From Streptomyces erythrochromogenes (GTDB lineage: Bacteria; Actinomycetota; Actinomycetes; Streptomycetales; Streptomycetaceae): a DNA stretch of 64,000 bases. Of the stretch, positions 1 to 11,072 are shown one piece after another. Position numbers and translations under genes: made by a program. How positions within the stretch are numbered: the stretch's first letter is position 1; the number at the start of each line of letters is the position of its first letter. The notes under the pieces are model-generated. The model saw only the letters and a list, made by a program, of their open reading frames with translations. It had not been told where the DNA came from and ran no database searches. Location of the stretch: contig NZ_CP108036.1 in NCBI RefSeq assembly GCF_036170895.1, positions 4,467,501-4,531,500 of the forward strand, in the 5' to 3' direction.

Positions 1-2648
<2,648 letters not shown>

Positions 2649-2723
2649 CAGTTGCTCGCGTCCACTGTGTTAGTTCTGAAATAACGAACAGCTGTGATTA
2701 TGCCAGCGTTCAAATTTCATAGT

Positions 2724-2842
2724 GTTTCGGTGGTCATAGCGTTAGGGAAACGCCCGGTTACATTCCGAACCCGGAAGCTAAGCCTTTCAGCGCCGATGGT
2801 ACTGCAGGGGGGACCCTGTGGGAGAGTAGGACGCCGCCGAAC
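2724..2842 (+). rRNA. rrf: 5S ribosomal RNA
   Basis: A 119-nucleotide 5S rRNA begins gtttcggtggtcatagcg and ends acgccgccgaac, with the conserved cgaacccggaagctaagc segment in the middle. It follows the 23S gene after a 75-base spacer, the usual actinobacterial 16S-23S-5S order. No tRNA gene is seen in the spacer or downstream. The ends are by comparison with known Streptomyces 5S molecules. Confidence 0.96.
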
Positions 2843-2854
2843 AATCATTGTGGG

Positions 2855-2886
2855 AAAGCCCCGCACCCTCTGGGTGCGGGGCTTTT
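2855..2886 (+). terminator. rRNA operon terminator
   Basis: Twelve bases after the 5S gene there is a perfect hairpin, aaagccccgcaccc / ggtgcggggcttt with a 4-base loop, running into cttttc. This is a classic intrinsic terminator closing the rRNA operon. It also shields the convergent DUF3626 gene whose stop codon is at 2893. Confidence 0.93.
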
Positions 2887-2892
2887 CTGCGT

Positions 2893-3720
2893 TTACGGGT
2901 GTTGTTGCATGCCGAAGCGGGCCAGGTAGTGCCAGACCCGCTTCAGAGCCTGTTCGTCGTACCGGCCCGTACGGGCTGCCTCGCCGAGGATGTGGGGGGT
3001 CAGCCGGCCTGCGACGGCGATTTCAGTGCCGAGTTCGACGTACTCCTGGCCCCGGTATTCGGGATGGCGGCGGAGCTCGTCGACCGTGAGCCGGAAGCCC
3101 GGGTGCCATTCGGTCGGGCAGGGGAGCCGGGCGGCCGCGGCCTCGACCGGTGTGCCGCGGTAGCTGGGGTCCAGTACGAGAGCGGCGACATCGCGTTCCA
3201 GCAGGACCGGTGTGTGCACCTGGGCCTCGATGTAGTCGTCGAGGGCGTCCTGGTCGTCGGCCTCGGCCAGGGCGATCAGGGACATGCGGTCCGCGACGCC
3301 GAAGGATTCCGGTTCGAGGTAGCTGTCCGGGTAGCAGAAGGTGGTCCGCGGCAGAGTCGCCGGCGTGAGGCGGAAATGGGCCGAGCCGAAGCGGGGGGCG
3401 GCGCCGACCGGGTTGTTGCGGAAGTTCAAGGCGCCGTACACCGGGCGGGCTTCGGGTGGGGCGTCGTCGTACGCCCCGCCGAATATGCGGCTCTCCCACA
3501 GCCAGCGGGCGCCGCCCGGATGGGCGGTGAGGCCGCCGTTTCCGGTGCCGGTGACGAACTGGGAGCGGTACACGCCCGCCTCGGCCAGGGAGGCGAGGAT
3601 CGGGCGGTCGCCGGACCAGCGGTCGGGGTGGAAGTTCAGGGTCACCGCGACGGCCGGGTCCAGGGGGCTGCCGAAGGACCGGGCGGTGACGTGCTCGATG
3701 GCTCTGACGTGCGGAATCAT
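2893..3720 (-). CDS. DUF3626 domain protein
   Basis: A 275-residue cytoplasmic protein with no signal peptide or membrane segment. Recognisable family blocks are NFHPDRWSGDRPILASLAE near residue 29, GVYRSQFVTGTGNGGLTAHPGG, the RIFGGAYDDAPPEARPVYGAL block, FGSAHFRLTP, and TTFCYPDS. This pattern matches the DUF3626 family as I remember it; the function of that family is not known to me. The conserved His, Asp and Arg residues in these blocks could be an active site, but that is inference. The gene converges on the rRNA operon and is divergent from a GNAT gene, with only 39 bases between the two start codons, so their promoters must overlap. Confidence 0.8.
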   Translation of the reverse strand: MIPHVRAIEHVTARSFGSPLDPAVAVTLNFHPDRWSGDRPILASLAEAGVYRSQFVTGTGNGGLTAHPGGARWLWESRIFGGAYDDAPPEARPVYGALNFRNNPVGAAPRFGSAHFRLTPATLPRTTFCYPDSYLEPESFGVADRMSLIALAEADDQDALDDYIEAQVHTPVLLERDVAALVLDPSYRGTPVEAAAARLPCPTEWHPGFRLTVDELRRHPEYRGQEYVELGTEIAVAGRLTPHILGEAARTGRYDEQALKRVWHYLARFGMQQHP

Positions 3721-3759
3721 GAGTGAAGTCTGGCGGATGGGTGGTTAGGATCTCCGCTC

Positions 3760-4329
3760 ATGAACGAAGCCCAGTACGTGATACGTCCGGTGCGCGCCGA
3801 CGAGTGGGAGAAGGTCAAGGAGCTGCGGATCGCCGGGCTCAAGGACCCGGCGGCTCCGGTCGCCTTCCTGGAGACGGTGGAGCAGGCAGAGGGACACCCC
3901 GACGAGTTCTGGCAGGGGCGGGCCGAGGGCGCGTCGCACGGCCGGGCCGCCCGGCAGTTCGTCGCGGAGGCCCCCGACGGGTGCTGGGTCGGTACGGTGT
4001 CCGTGCTCGTCGAGGAGGGCGGGACCGTCGACTTCTTCGACCAGGCCGTCGAGCGGACGCAGGGACACCTGGTCGGGGTGTTCGTACGGGCCGCTCACCG
4101 CGGGACCGGGCTGACCGAGGCCCTGTTCTCGGCCGCGTTGGAGTGGGCCTGGGGGCTGGAGGAGCCGGTCCTGGAACGCGTACGGCTCTTCGTGCACGAG
4201 GACAACGCGCGGGCCGGCGCCTTCTACCGGAAGTACGGGTTCGAGGCGACCGGCACCGTCGTGCCGGTGCCCGGGAACCCGTCCGCCAAGGAGCTGGAGT
4301 ACGCGCTCCAGCGGCCCGCCACCTCCTAG
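3760..4329 (+). CDS. GNAT family N-acetyltransferase
   Basis: A 189-residue acetyltransferase of the GNAT fold. The acetyl-CoA binding motif A is visible as VGVFVRAAHRGTGLTEALF (R/Q-x-x-G-x-G/A type), followed by the motif B region LFVHEDNARAGAFYRKYGF that is typical of the family. The substrate cannot be told. The ATG start at 3760 follows an AGGA-type ribosome site at 3746-3749. The stop codon overlaps the cmdA stop on the other strand: the shared ctag at 4326-4329 ends both genes, so the two are convergent with no terminator between them. Confidence 0.88.
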   Translation: MNEAQYVIRPVRADEWEKVKELRIAGLKDPAAPVAFLETVEQAEGHPDEFWQGRAEGASHGRAARQFVAEAPDGCWVGTVSVLVEEGGTVDFFDQAVERTQGHLVGVFVRAAHRGTGLTEALFSAALEWAWGLEEPVLERVRLFVHEDNARAGAFYRKYGFEATGTVVPVPGNPSAKELEYALQRPATS

Positions 4330-5834
4330 AGGCCGGCTCCGGGCCAGCGGGAGCGAGCCTGTTCGCGGCTGCGGCACAGGGCGAGGAGGGGAAGCGTGTC
4401 CCCGGTCAGCAGCTCCGGGAGCTGGGGGATCGGGGCCACGGCCGCCACGTCGTCCAGCACGAGGGAGAGTGGTGGGTCGAGCCGACCGTGGGATGACCGT
4501 GCGGCCATGCGGCGGCCGTGCTCGACCACGTGAGAGGCGAGTGCGGTCAGCAACGGCATCGCACCCGGGTGGGTGCGAGGGTCCTCCAGAGCTTCACCCA
4601 CCACATACAGGGTGCCCCCTTCGGCCAGGAACGAAGCCAGGGTGAGCGAATCCGTTCGGTTCGTGTTGCAGGCCTCGCGGATGTGGATCGAGGTCAGGCA
4701 GGACAGGGCACGGGCCGTCAGGTTCTGGGCGAGCTCGCGGCGTTCGGGGTGCGCGGTGAGGGCGCTCTCCAGTTCGCCGGCCGCGCCCGCGGCGGCCTGG
4801 GGGTGGGTGCGCAGGATGCGTACCGGGTCCTGGGCGCTGTTGCCCTGGGACCAGCGGTGGAGCTGCTTGAACGGGCGGTCGTCGAGGGCGGCGGCCTGGA
4901 GCCAGCTGCGCAGGAGCGTTTCGGCGGTGTCGGCCACCGCTTCGTCCATCCGGGCCTGCGGGCGTACGGGGGCCAGCAGGGCGACGGCGCGGGCGGCGGC
5001 GGTGTCGCGGTCGGCGCAGCCCTCGGCGGGGTTCCAGTGCATGCGGGCCGGGGTGTCGCACAGGTGGGAGGGGTCGTAGAGGAGGACCGGGCCGAGTTTG
5101 GCGCGGGCGTCCTTGGTTTCGGCCCACAGGGTGGGGGAGGAGGTCACGACCAGGGCGGCTCCCTCCGTCTCGCCGATGCGGGTTGCCGCGGCGCGCAGGC
5201 GGTCGTTCGGGCCGCCGTACGTGATCCCTTGCGGGGCGGGGGTGGTGGTCGCTGCTGCCGCGGGGCGGGGCGCGTAGCCGAAACCGTAGCGGTAGGCCTC
5301 GTCGTTCGGGCTGGTGTGGGTGGCGGGGGCGCTGCCCCCGGGCCCCCGCGCCGCAAACGCCGGCGAGGCTGCATCGGGCGGGGCCGGAGCGACAGGGGCC
5401 GGGGCGGGGACGGGCGTCGGGACGGAGGCGGGCTCGTGCGGTACGGGGTCTGCGGCGGGGTTTTTGGCCAGGGCGCGGCGGGCCTTGGTGCGGGCCACGA
5501 CGCCGATGACGAAGACCGTCAGGACGAAGAGGATCAGCAGCTGGCTGACGAACAGGCCCCAGAAGAGGCCCCAGCCGGAGAGGGCTGCGGGGTCGGTGTC
5601 GGGCCAGGCGGCCGGGATGTCGCGCGGTTGCGCTATCAGGGCGCGGACGGCCGTCGGGGTCCGGGTGAAGGTGACGGTGTCGGGCCAGGAGCCCTTGGCG
5701 GAGAGGGCGGCCAGGCCGGTGGCCGTCCAGACGAGGACGGCCAGGCCGAGGAGGAAGGCCAGCAGGGCGACCAGCAGGCCGTCCGGGATTCCGCCGCCGC
5801 GCGCGGGGGGCTCCGTACGTCGTGCGTCGTGCAT
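4326..5834 (-). CDS. cmdA: VirD4/T4CP-like membrane protein without Walker A (CmdA-like)
   Basis: A 502-residue protein with two N-terminal membrane helices (about residues 18-46 and 88-114), a Pro/Ala-rich linker, and a C-terminal part resembling the ATPase domain of type IV coupling proteins. The block LVVTSSPTLWAETKDAR, then GPVLLYDPSHL and MHWNPAEGCADRDTAAARA, matches the segment that follows the Walker A loop in actinobacterial TraG/VirD4 proteins, but no G-x-x-x-x-G-K-S/T loop exists. A Walker B-like strand, SLVLDDVAAVAPIPQLPELL, is present. The protein ends soon after, so the usual C-terminus is missing too. It is last in a six-gene operon, 2 bases after cmdB. The linker contains a Streptomyces palindromic repeat. 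The symbol follows S. coelicolor SCO4126 by gene order from memory. Confidence 0.82.
   Translation of the reverse strand: MHDARRTEPPARGGGIPDGLLVALLAFLLGLAVLVWTATGLAALSAKGSWPDTVTFTRTPTAVRALIAQPRDIPAAWPDTDPAALSGWGLFWGLFVSQLLILFVLTVFVIGVVARTKARRALAKNPAADPVPHEPASVPTPVPAPAPVAPAPPDAASPAFAARGPGGSAPATHTSPNDEAYRYGFGYAPRPAAAATTTPAPQGITYGGPNDRLRAAATRIGETEGAALVVTSSPTLWAETKDARAKLGPVLLYDPSHLCDTPARMHWNPAEGCADRDTAAARAVALLAPVRPQARMDEAVADTAETLLRSWLQAAALDDRPFKQLHRWSQGNSAQDPVRILRTHPQAAAGAAGELESALTAHPERRELAQNLTARALSCLTSIHIREACNTNRTDSLTLASFLAEGGTLYVVGEALEDPRTHPGAMPLLTALASHVVEHGRRMAARSSHGRLDPPLSLVLDDVAAVAPIPQLPELLTGDTLPLLALCRSREQARSRWPGAGL
5320..5373. repeat. Streptomyces palindromic interspersed repeat inside cmdA
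   Basis: The sequence gtggcgggggcgctgccccc followed by gggcccccgcgcc and gcaaacgccggcgaggctgc matches an abundant intergenic Streptomyces repeat whose consensus I recall as GC-rich palindrome plus a 'tcaaacgccggcggggctga' tail. Here it lies within coding sequence, in frame, in the Ala/Pro-rich linker of cmdA. A second copy is at 15803-15864. Confidence 0.7.
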
Positions 5835-5836
5835 GG

Positions 5837-7258
5837 TCAGGCCACCGTGGTCGCGGATCCGGGGCTGCCGCTGCCGCGGCTGCGTTCGATGGACAGGGCG
5901 CGTTCCTCCGCTTCCAGTTCGGCGGCGAGGAGGTCCGCGGGGAGGCGGGCCGGGGTGGAGGACTCGGTCATGGCGCGGTCGGTGAAGACCAGGGGGCGTT
6001 CGGCTTCGGTGATCAGGTGTTTGACGACCTGGACGTTGCCGTTGACGTCCCAGACGGCGATGCCGGGGGTGAGGGTCGGGATGATCTCGACGGCCCAGCG
6101 GGGCAGGCCCAGTACCCGGCCCGTGGCGCGGGCCTCGTCGGCTTTCTGGGCGTAGATGGTGCGGGTGGAGGCCATCTTGAGGATGGCCGCGGCTTCGCGG
6201 GCCGCGGCGCCGTCGACGACGTCGGAAAGGTGGTGGACGACGGCGACGAAGGACAGGCCGAGTCGGCGGCCGAACTTCAGGAGGCGCTGGAACAGCTGGG
6301 CGACGAAGGGGCTGTTGATGATGTGCCAGGCCTCTTCGACGAGGAAGATGCGCTTCTTGCGGTCGGGCCGGATCCAGGTGTGCTCCAGCCACACGCCGAC
6401 GATCGCCATGAGGATGGGCATGGCGATGGAGTTGCGGTCGATGTGGGAGAGGTCGAAGACGATCAGGGGGGCGTCGAGGTCGATGCCGACGGTCGTGGGG
6501 CCGTCGAACATGCCGCGCAGGTCGCCGTCGACGAGGCGGTCGAGGACGAGCGCCACGTCGAGGCCCCAGGCCCGGACATCGTCTATGTCGACGTTCATGG
6601 CGAGCGCGGACTCGGCTTCGGGGTGGCGCAGTTGTTCCACGATGTCGGTGAGGACGGGCTGGCGGTCCCGGATGGTGTCGACGACGTAGGCGTGGGCGAC
6701 CTTGAGGGCGAAGCCGGCGCGCTCGTCGAGGCCGTGGCCCATGGCCACTTCGATGATGGTCCGGAGCAGCGCGAGCTGGCCGGTCGTGGTGATGGCCGGG
6801 TCGAGGGGGTTGAGGCGGATCCCGGAGTCGTTGGCGGCGATCGGGTCCAGGCGGATGGGGGTTATTCCCAGCTGCTGGGCGATCAGGTTCCATTCGCCGA
6901 CGCCGTCCTCGCCCTGGGCGTCGAGGACGACGACCTGGCGGTCCTTGAAGCGGAGCTGGCGCAGGACGTAGGTCTTCTCCAGGGCGGACTTGCCGTTGCC
7001 GGATTCGCCGAGGACCAGCCAGTGGGGGGCCGGGAGCTGCTGGCCGTACAGCTGGAAGGGGTCGTAGATGTAGCCCTTGCCGCTGTAGACCTCGCGGCCG
7101 ATGATGACGCCGGAGTCGCCGAGGCCGGGGGCCGCGGTGGGCAGGTAGACGGCTTGCGCCTGCCCGGTGGAGGTGCGTACGGGCAGGCGCGTGGTTTCGA
7201 CTTTGCCGAAGAGGAAGCTGGTGAAGGCGTCCGTCAGCGCTGTCATGGGATCTCGCAT
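5837..7258 (-). CDS. cmdB: VirB4-type secretion ATPase, C-terminal module (CmdB-like)
   Basis: A 473-residue ATPase. Walker A is GESGNGKS at residues 84-91 and Walker B with the catalytic glutamate is RIFLVEEAWH at about 303-312; the LVEEAW form is diagnostic of VirB4/TrbE ATPases. Later blocks (FVAVVHHLSD, ILKMASTRTIYAQKADEARATGRVLGL) also fit VirB4. The protein starts almost directly at the ATPase module, so the roughly 300-residue N-terminal domain of ordinary VirB4 is absent and is probably supplied by the next gene upstream. The start ATG at 7258 has an in-frame alternative at 7246. In S. coelicolor the equivalent, cmdB (SCO4127), is reported to affect differentiation, antibiotic production and chromosome segregation (from memory). 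Confidence 0.9.
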   Translation of the reverse strand: MRDPMTALTDAFTSFLFGKVETTRLPVRTSTGQAQAVYLPTAAPGLGDSGVIIGREVYSGKGYIYDPFQLYGQQLPAPHWLVLGESGNGKSALEKTYVLRQLRFKDRQVVVLDAQGEDGVGEWNLIAQQLGITPIRLDPIAANDSGIRLNPLDPAITTTGQLALLRTIIEVAMGHGLDERAGFALKVAHAYVVDTIRDRQPVLTDIVEQLRHPEAESALAMNVDIDDVRAWGLDVALVLDRLVDGDLRGMFDGPTTVGIDLDAPLIVFDLSHIDRNSIAMPILMAIVGVWLEHTWIRPDRKKRIFLVEEAWHIINSPFVAQLFQRLLKFGRRLGLSFVAVVHHLSDVVDGAAAREAAAILKMASTRTIYAQKADEARATGRVLGLPRWAVEIIPTLTPGIAVWDVNGNVQVVKHLITEAERPLVFTDRAMTESSTPARLPADLLAAELEAEERALSIERSRGSGSPGSATTVA

Positions 7259-7276
7259 GGGCGGCTTTCCCTCCAG

Positions 7277-8839
7277 CTAGCGTCGGATGCCGGTGGCGAA
7301 CGGCAGGGTGTTGACGAAGGCGCGGTGGTGCTCGCGGTCGCACCACTCCAGCTTCAGGTAGGACTTGCCGGCCGAGGCGCGGATGGTTCGCTTGTCGCGG
7401 GCGAGGGCCTCCGGTGAACGCGAGGACACCGTGATGTACCCGACCAGGTTGACTCCGGCAGCGCCGCTGGCGAGATCTTCACCCCTCTGGTCGAGCCGGC
7501 CGTGGGCGGCGATGTCGCGGGGGTCGACGGTGCGGTTCATCTTGGCGGCGCGGGAGGCGTCGGCCTCGTCGTTGGTCTTCTCGGTGAGCATGCGCTCGAT
7601 GGCCACCTCGGTGGGCTCCAGGTCCATGGTGACGGCGACGGTGCGGATGACGTCGGGGGTGTGGACGAGGAGGGGGGCGAGGAAGTTCACGCCGACGGGG
7701 GTCATGGGCCATTCCTTGACCCAGGCGGTGGCGTGGCACCAGGGGGCGCGGGTGGAGGACTCGCGGGTCTTGGCCTGGAGGAAGGTGGGTTCCACCGCGT
7801 CGAGTTCGGCGGGCCAGGCGTTGCGCTTGGTCATGGCCTGGATGTGGTCGATGGGGTGGTCCGGGTCGTACATGGAGTGCACGAGGGAGGCGAGGCGGCC
7901 TTGGCCGAGGGGCTGGCGGACGCGGATGTCGGCTTCGGCGAGGCGGGCGCAGATGTCGGTGAGCTCGCGGGCCATGACGATGGCGAGGCCGGAGTCGCGG
8001 TCGAGCTTGCGGCCCTTGTGGGGGGTGGAGGCGCGGGCGATGGTGACGGCTTCGGCGGCCAGGTCGCGGGTGTAGTGCATGCAGGCGACGAGGTAGGCGC
8101 GGTGCTGCTCGGAGGAGGTGGACACCATCGACTGGAGCTGGTCGTAGGAGTCGCGCAGCCAGACGGGGGCCCGGGTGTCGCCGCGCTGGGCGACGTCCTT
8201 GGCGTGGGCGTCGGGGTCGGCGGGCAGGGTGCGGGCGAGCATCTGGAGGCGGGTGACGAAGCCGTCGCCGTTGGCCACGTGCTTGAGGAGGGTGCCGAAG
8301 CGGTCGACGAGGGCTTCCTGGTCCTCGCTGTCGCGCAGGCCGACGCCGGGGCCCTCGATCTCGATGGCGGCGGTGACGGTGCGGCGGTCCGCGTGGAGGA
8401 GTACGGCGATCTCGTCGGGGCCGAAGGGGGCGGCGAGCCAGTTGATGCGGCCGATGCCGGGGGGTGGGCCGACCTCGACCTCGCGGCCGTCGGCGGCGCG
8501 GATGCCGGCTTCCATGGCGCCGGAGCGGTAGGTGGTGCCGCGGCGCAGGGTGCGCTTGTAGCTGCGGCTGATCTCGAACCAGCGGTAGAAGGTGCGGCCC
8601 TTGTACGGGACGTACACGGCGGCGAGCGCGAGCATGGGGAAGCCGACGAGGCTGACGATGCGCAGGGTGAGGTCGGGGACGAGCAGTCCGCTCATCATGC
8701 CGAAGAACGCCCCGGTGATGATGAGGGCGATCTCGCCGGTCTCGCGGTTCTTGCCGACGATCGCGTTCGGCCGGGCGCGGCCGATGAGATACGTACGGCG
8801 GGGCGCGACCGGGTGCAGCTGGTGGGACTGGGTCGTCAA
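7277..8839 (-). CDS. cmdC: SCO6880-family membrane protein, VirB3/PrgI plus VirB4-N-like (CmdC-like)
   Basis: A 520-residue protein of the SCO6880 family. Two membrane helices near residues 37-55 and 60-78, with a short turn between, look like PrgI/VirB3 pilus-assembly proteins. The following 430 residues are soluble and have the size and position expected of the N-terminal domain missing from the neighbouring VirB4-like ATPase. The start codon is TTG at 8837-8839, overlapping the cmdD stop in a TTGA arrangement, which implies translational coupling. It is separated from cmdB by 18 bases. That it forms a split VirB3-VirB4 unit with CmdB is inference from architecture; the family assignment is firmer. 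Confidence 0.87.
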   Translation of the reverse strand: MTTQSHQLHPVAPRRTYLIGRARPNAIVGKNRETGEIALIITGAFFGMMSGLLVPDLTLRIVSLVGFPMLALAAVYVPYKGRTFYRWFEISRSYKRTLRRGTTYRSGAMEAGIRAADGREVEVGPPPGIGRINWLAAPFGPDEIAVLLHADRRTVTAAIEIEGPGVGLRDSEDQEALVDRFGTLLKHVANGDGFVTRLQMLARTLPADPDAHAKDVAQRGDTRAPVWLRDSYDQLQSMVSTSSEQHRAYLVACMHYTRDLAAEAVTIARASTPHKGRKLDRDSGLAIVMARELTDICARLAEADIRVRQPLGQGRLASLVHSMYDPDHPIDHIQAMTKRNAWPAELDAVEPTFLQAKTRESSTRAPWCHATAWVKEWPMTPVGVNFLAPLLVHTPDVIRTVAVTMDLEPTEVAIERMLTEKTNDEADASRAAKMNRTVDPRDIAAHGRLDQRGEDLASGAAGVNLVGYITVSSRSPEALARDKRTIRASAGKSYLKLEWCDREHHRAFVNTLPFATGIRR

Positions 8840-10149
8840 CGCCCGTCACCTCCTGTGTTCCTCGTGCTCGAGCTCGTGCGGGGCGGGGGTGCGGCGGAGG
8901 GGACAGATCCGCCGCCGGCCCCGCCGCCGGAGGTGGGGCGGCTGCTGTGGGCGGCCACGCCTCCGGAGAGGGGGTTGGCGGGGCGGGGCGCGCTGCCGCC
9001 GCCGTCGCCACCGCGGTGGGCGCCGCGGCTGCTGTGGGTCTTGATGCCCTGGGAGACGAGGGAGGCCGGGGAGCTGATGACGGCGGCTGCCTGGGCTCCG
9101 TCGGTGGCCTTGCTGCGGCCCGCGCGGGCGGAGGCGATCTCGTCGCCGAAGCCGGGGACGAAGCGGTAGATCATCGCCGAGGCGAAGATCGCCAGGAGGA
9201 TGATGGAGAGGCCGGTGACTACGGCGGAGAAGGCGCCCGGGCCTTGTTCGCCGGTGAGGGCGCCGGCGAGGCCGAGGACTATCACGATGACCGGCTTCAC
9301 GAGGATGACGGCGATCATGATGCCGGCCCAGCGGCGGACGTGGCCCCAGAGGTTGCGGTCGACGAGCCCGGAGTAGACGACGACGCCGAGGAGGGCGCCG
9401 ACGTAGAGGAGGGCGGCGCGGATGAAGAGCTCGAGGAAGAGGATGCCGGCGGCGAGGACGGTGACGAGGGCGACGACGATCAGCATGATGGGGCCGCCGC
9501 CGATGTCGTCGCCCTTCTTGAGGGCCTCGGAGAAGGAGCCGAAGAAGACGTCGGTCTGGCCGCCGGTGGCGGAGGCGATGACCTCGGTGACGCCGTCGGT
9601 CGCGGAGACGACGGTGTAGAGGATCAGGGGGGTGAAGGCGGAGGCCAGGACGGTGAGCCAGAGGAAGCCGATGGCTTCGGAGATGGCGGTGGTGAGGGGG
9701 ACGCCGCGGACGGCTCGCTTGGCGACGGCGAAGAGCCACAGGACGAGCGTGAGGATGGTGGAGGCGGCGAAGACGACGGCGTACTGCTTGAGGAAGGTGG
9801 CGTTGGTGAAGTCGACGTTGGCGCTGCCGTTGACCGCTTCGCTGAGCTTGGTGACGATCCAGGCGGCGGCGTCGGCGCAGCCCTTGGCGAGGGAGGCGAG
9901 GGGGTTGAGGGCGTCGGCCGGGTCGCTGGGGGCCAGGCCGGTGCGGGGGGCTCCGCTTTCGCCGCGTTCGCAGTACTCCCTGGCCGGACCGGCGATCAGC
10001 GAGCACGGGTCCTTGCTCGCGCTCGGCGAGGGCGTGGGTGTCGGGTCCGGCGCGGCCATCGCCCGCGCCGCGAGGAGAACGACCGCAGTCTGGATGGCCG
10101 CGGTGATCGCGCCGATCCTTCGGAGCGAGGGCCGGTTGCTACCGGGCAT
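8836..10149 (-). CDS. cmdD: VirB6/TrbL-like polytopic membrane protein (CmdD-like)
   Basis: A 437-residue protein with an N-terminal signal-like segment (residues 13-33, ending AARAMAAPD), a Pro/Ser-rich extracellular stretch containing paired cysteines at 49 and 60, and six predicted helices at about 123-143, 160-183, 220-240, 243-262, 274-297 and 308-328. The C-terminus is a roughly 100-residue Gly/Ser/Ala/Pro-rich cytoplasmic or external tail. This is the organisation of VirB6/TrbL inner-membrane channel components. Its start overlaps the end of cmdE by 11 bases and its end overlaps cmdC, so the three are tightly coupled. The identity as a channel is inferred from topology and from its ATPase neighbours. 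Confidence 0.85.
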   Translation of the reverse strand: MPGSNRPSLRRIGAITAAIQTAVVLLAARAMAAPDPTPTPSPSASKDPCSLIAGPAREYCERGESGAPRTGLAPSDPADALNPLASLAKGCADAAAWIVTKLSEAVNGSANVDFTNATFLKQYAVVFAASTILTLVLWLFAVAKRAVRGVPLTTAISEAIGFLWLTVLASAFTPLILYTVVSATDGVTEVIASATGGQTDVFFGSFSEALKKGDDIGGGPIMLIVVALVTVLAAGILFLELFIRAALLYVGALLGVVVYSGLVDRNLWGHVRRWAGIMIAVILVKPVIVIVLGLAGALTGEQGPGAFSAVVTGLSIILLAIFASAMIYRFVPGFGDEIASARAGRSKATDGAQAAAVISSPASLVSQGIKTHSSRGAHRGGDGGGSAPRPANPLSGGVAAHSSRPTSGGGAGGGSVPSAAPPPRTSSSTRNTGGDGR

Positions 10150-10969
10150 AGGTGAACCCTCCGAATTCGGTGACCGCGCTGCCGATCTCGTCGGAGGTGG
10201 AGACGGGGACGTCGCCGGTGACCGGCGTGGGGCCGTCCTTCTGTGAGGTTTCGACCACCTTCCAGTCCGAGCCGTTCCACTTGAGAGTCATCGAGATCGT
10301 GAACCAGCTGCTGGTGACGGGGCGCGTGGATTTGTCGCCGGTCAGGCCGAACATGCCGATGCACCACACATCGACCGATGCGGATCCGGCGGAGAAGTTT
10401 TTGACCTTGGCGCCAGCCGGGATGGTGCGGTTGACGAAGGTAGAACCAGTCGGGGCCAAGCCGTCCTTGGTGAGACCGATCTGGGCGAGCAGGCCCGCCG
10501 AATAGTCGGCATCGAAAGCGGCCTGGAGTCTCGTGCGGCTGCTCTCCTCCGCCATGGCGTCCACGATCGAGTGGCGCCGCGCCGGGTTGAACATGGCGTC
10601 GGAGCCCAGGGCCACCGCGAAGTTGGCGGCTGCCGACTGGGCTCCCTGCTGGTCCTGGGCGAAGCCGGAGGGCAGGCCACCCTGCTTGCCGGTGACCGGG
10701 TCCGTGCCCGTGGCGGTTGTGGAGGTGGCGGCCGGGGCGTCGTCCGCGGGGCGGTCGTCGGGGGTGTCCGGGGCCTGGTTGGCGAAGGCGATGGCGGCGA
10801 TCAGGAGGACCACCACGCCGACCACGGTGACCAGGCTGCGGGGGGCGCGGGAGGTGCGGCGGGCGGGGCCGTACGGGTCGGCGGGGGCTTCCGGGAGGCG
10901 GGTACGGGTCTGGCCCGTGCCGCCGACCTCGCCGTAGCCGGCGCCGCCGTACTGGTCGTCGTTGCTCAT
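10139..10969 (-). CDS. cmdE: TcpC/VirB8-like bitopic protein (CmdE-like)
   Basis: A 276-residue protein with a 44-residue Gly/Pro-rich cytoplasmic N-terminus, one membrane helix at about 45-64, an Ala/Asp/Thr-rich linker and a globular extracytoplasmic domain of about 170 residues. The last part (TSSWFTISMTLKWNGSDWKVVE) is the characteristic end of an NTF2-like fold, as in TcpC/VirB8 proteins of Gram-positive conjugation systems. It is second in the operon, 103 bases after cmdF. Start ATG 10969. The match is by fold pattern and context; sequence identity to characterised TcpC would need a profile search. Confidence 0.82.
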   Translation of the reverse strand: MSNDDQYGGAGYGEVGGTGQTRTRLPEAPADPYGPARRTSRAPRSLVTVVGVVVLLIAAIAFANQAPDTPDDRPADDAPAATSTTATGTDPVTGKQGGLPSGFAQDQQGAQSAAANFAVALGSDAMFNPARRHSIVDAMAEESSRTRLQAAFDADYSAGLLAQIGLTKDGLAPTGSTFVNRTIPAGAKVKNFSAGSASVDVWCIGMFGLTGDKSTRPVTSSWFTISMTLKWNGSDWKVVETSQKDGPTPVTGDVPVSTSDEIGSAVTEFGGFTYAR

Positions 10970-11072
10970 TCCGTTTCCGCCCCCTCCGCGTCGTACGACG
11001 GTAGCGCTGGTTCCCGCGTGGATGCGGTGTGGTGAGTCCTCATCAGGTCGGGGCCACCGGTGGTCGGTCGGG

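Noticed and set aside
5822..9169. Long plus-strand frames opposite the cmd genes
   Set aside because: Their products are Gly/Val/Asp-rich translations of the complementary strand. The minus-strand genes have Walker motifs, membrane helices and coupled starts and stops.
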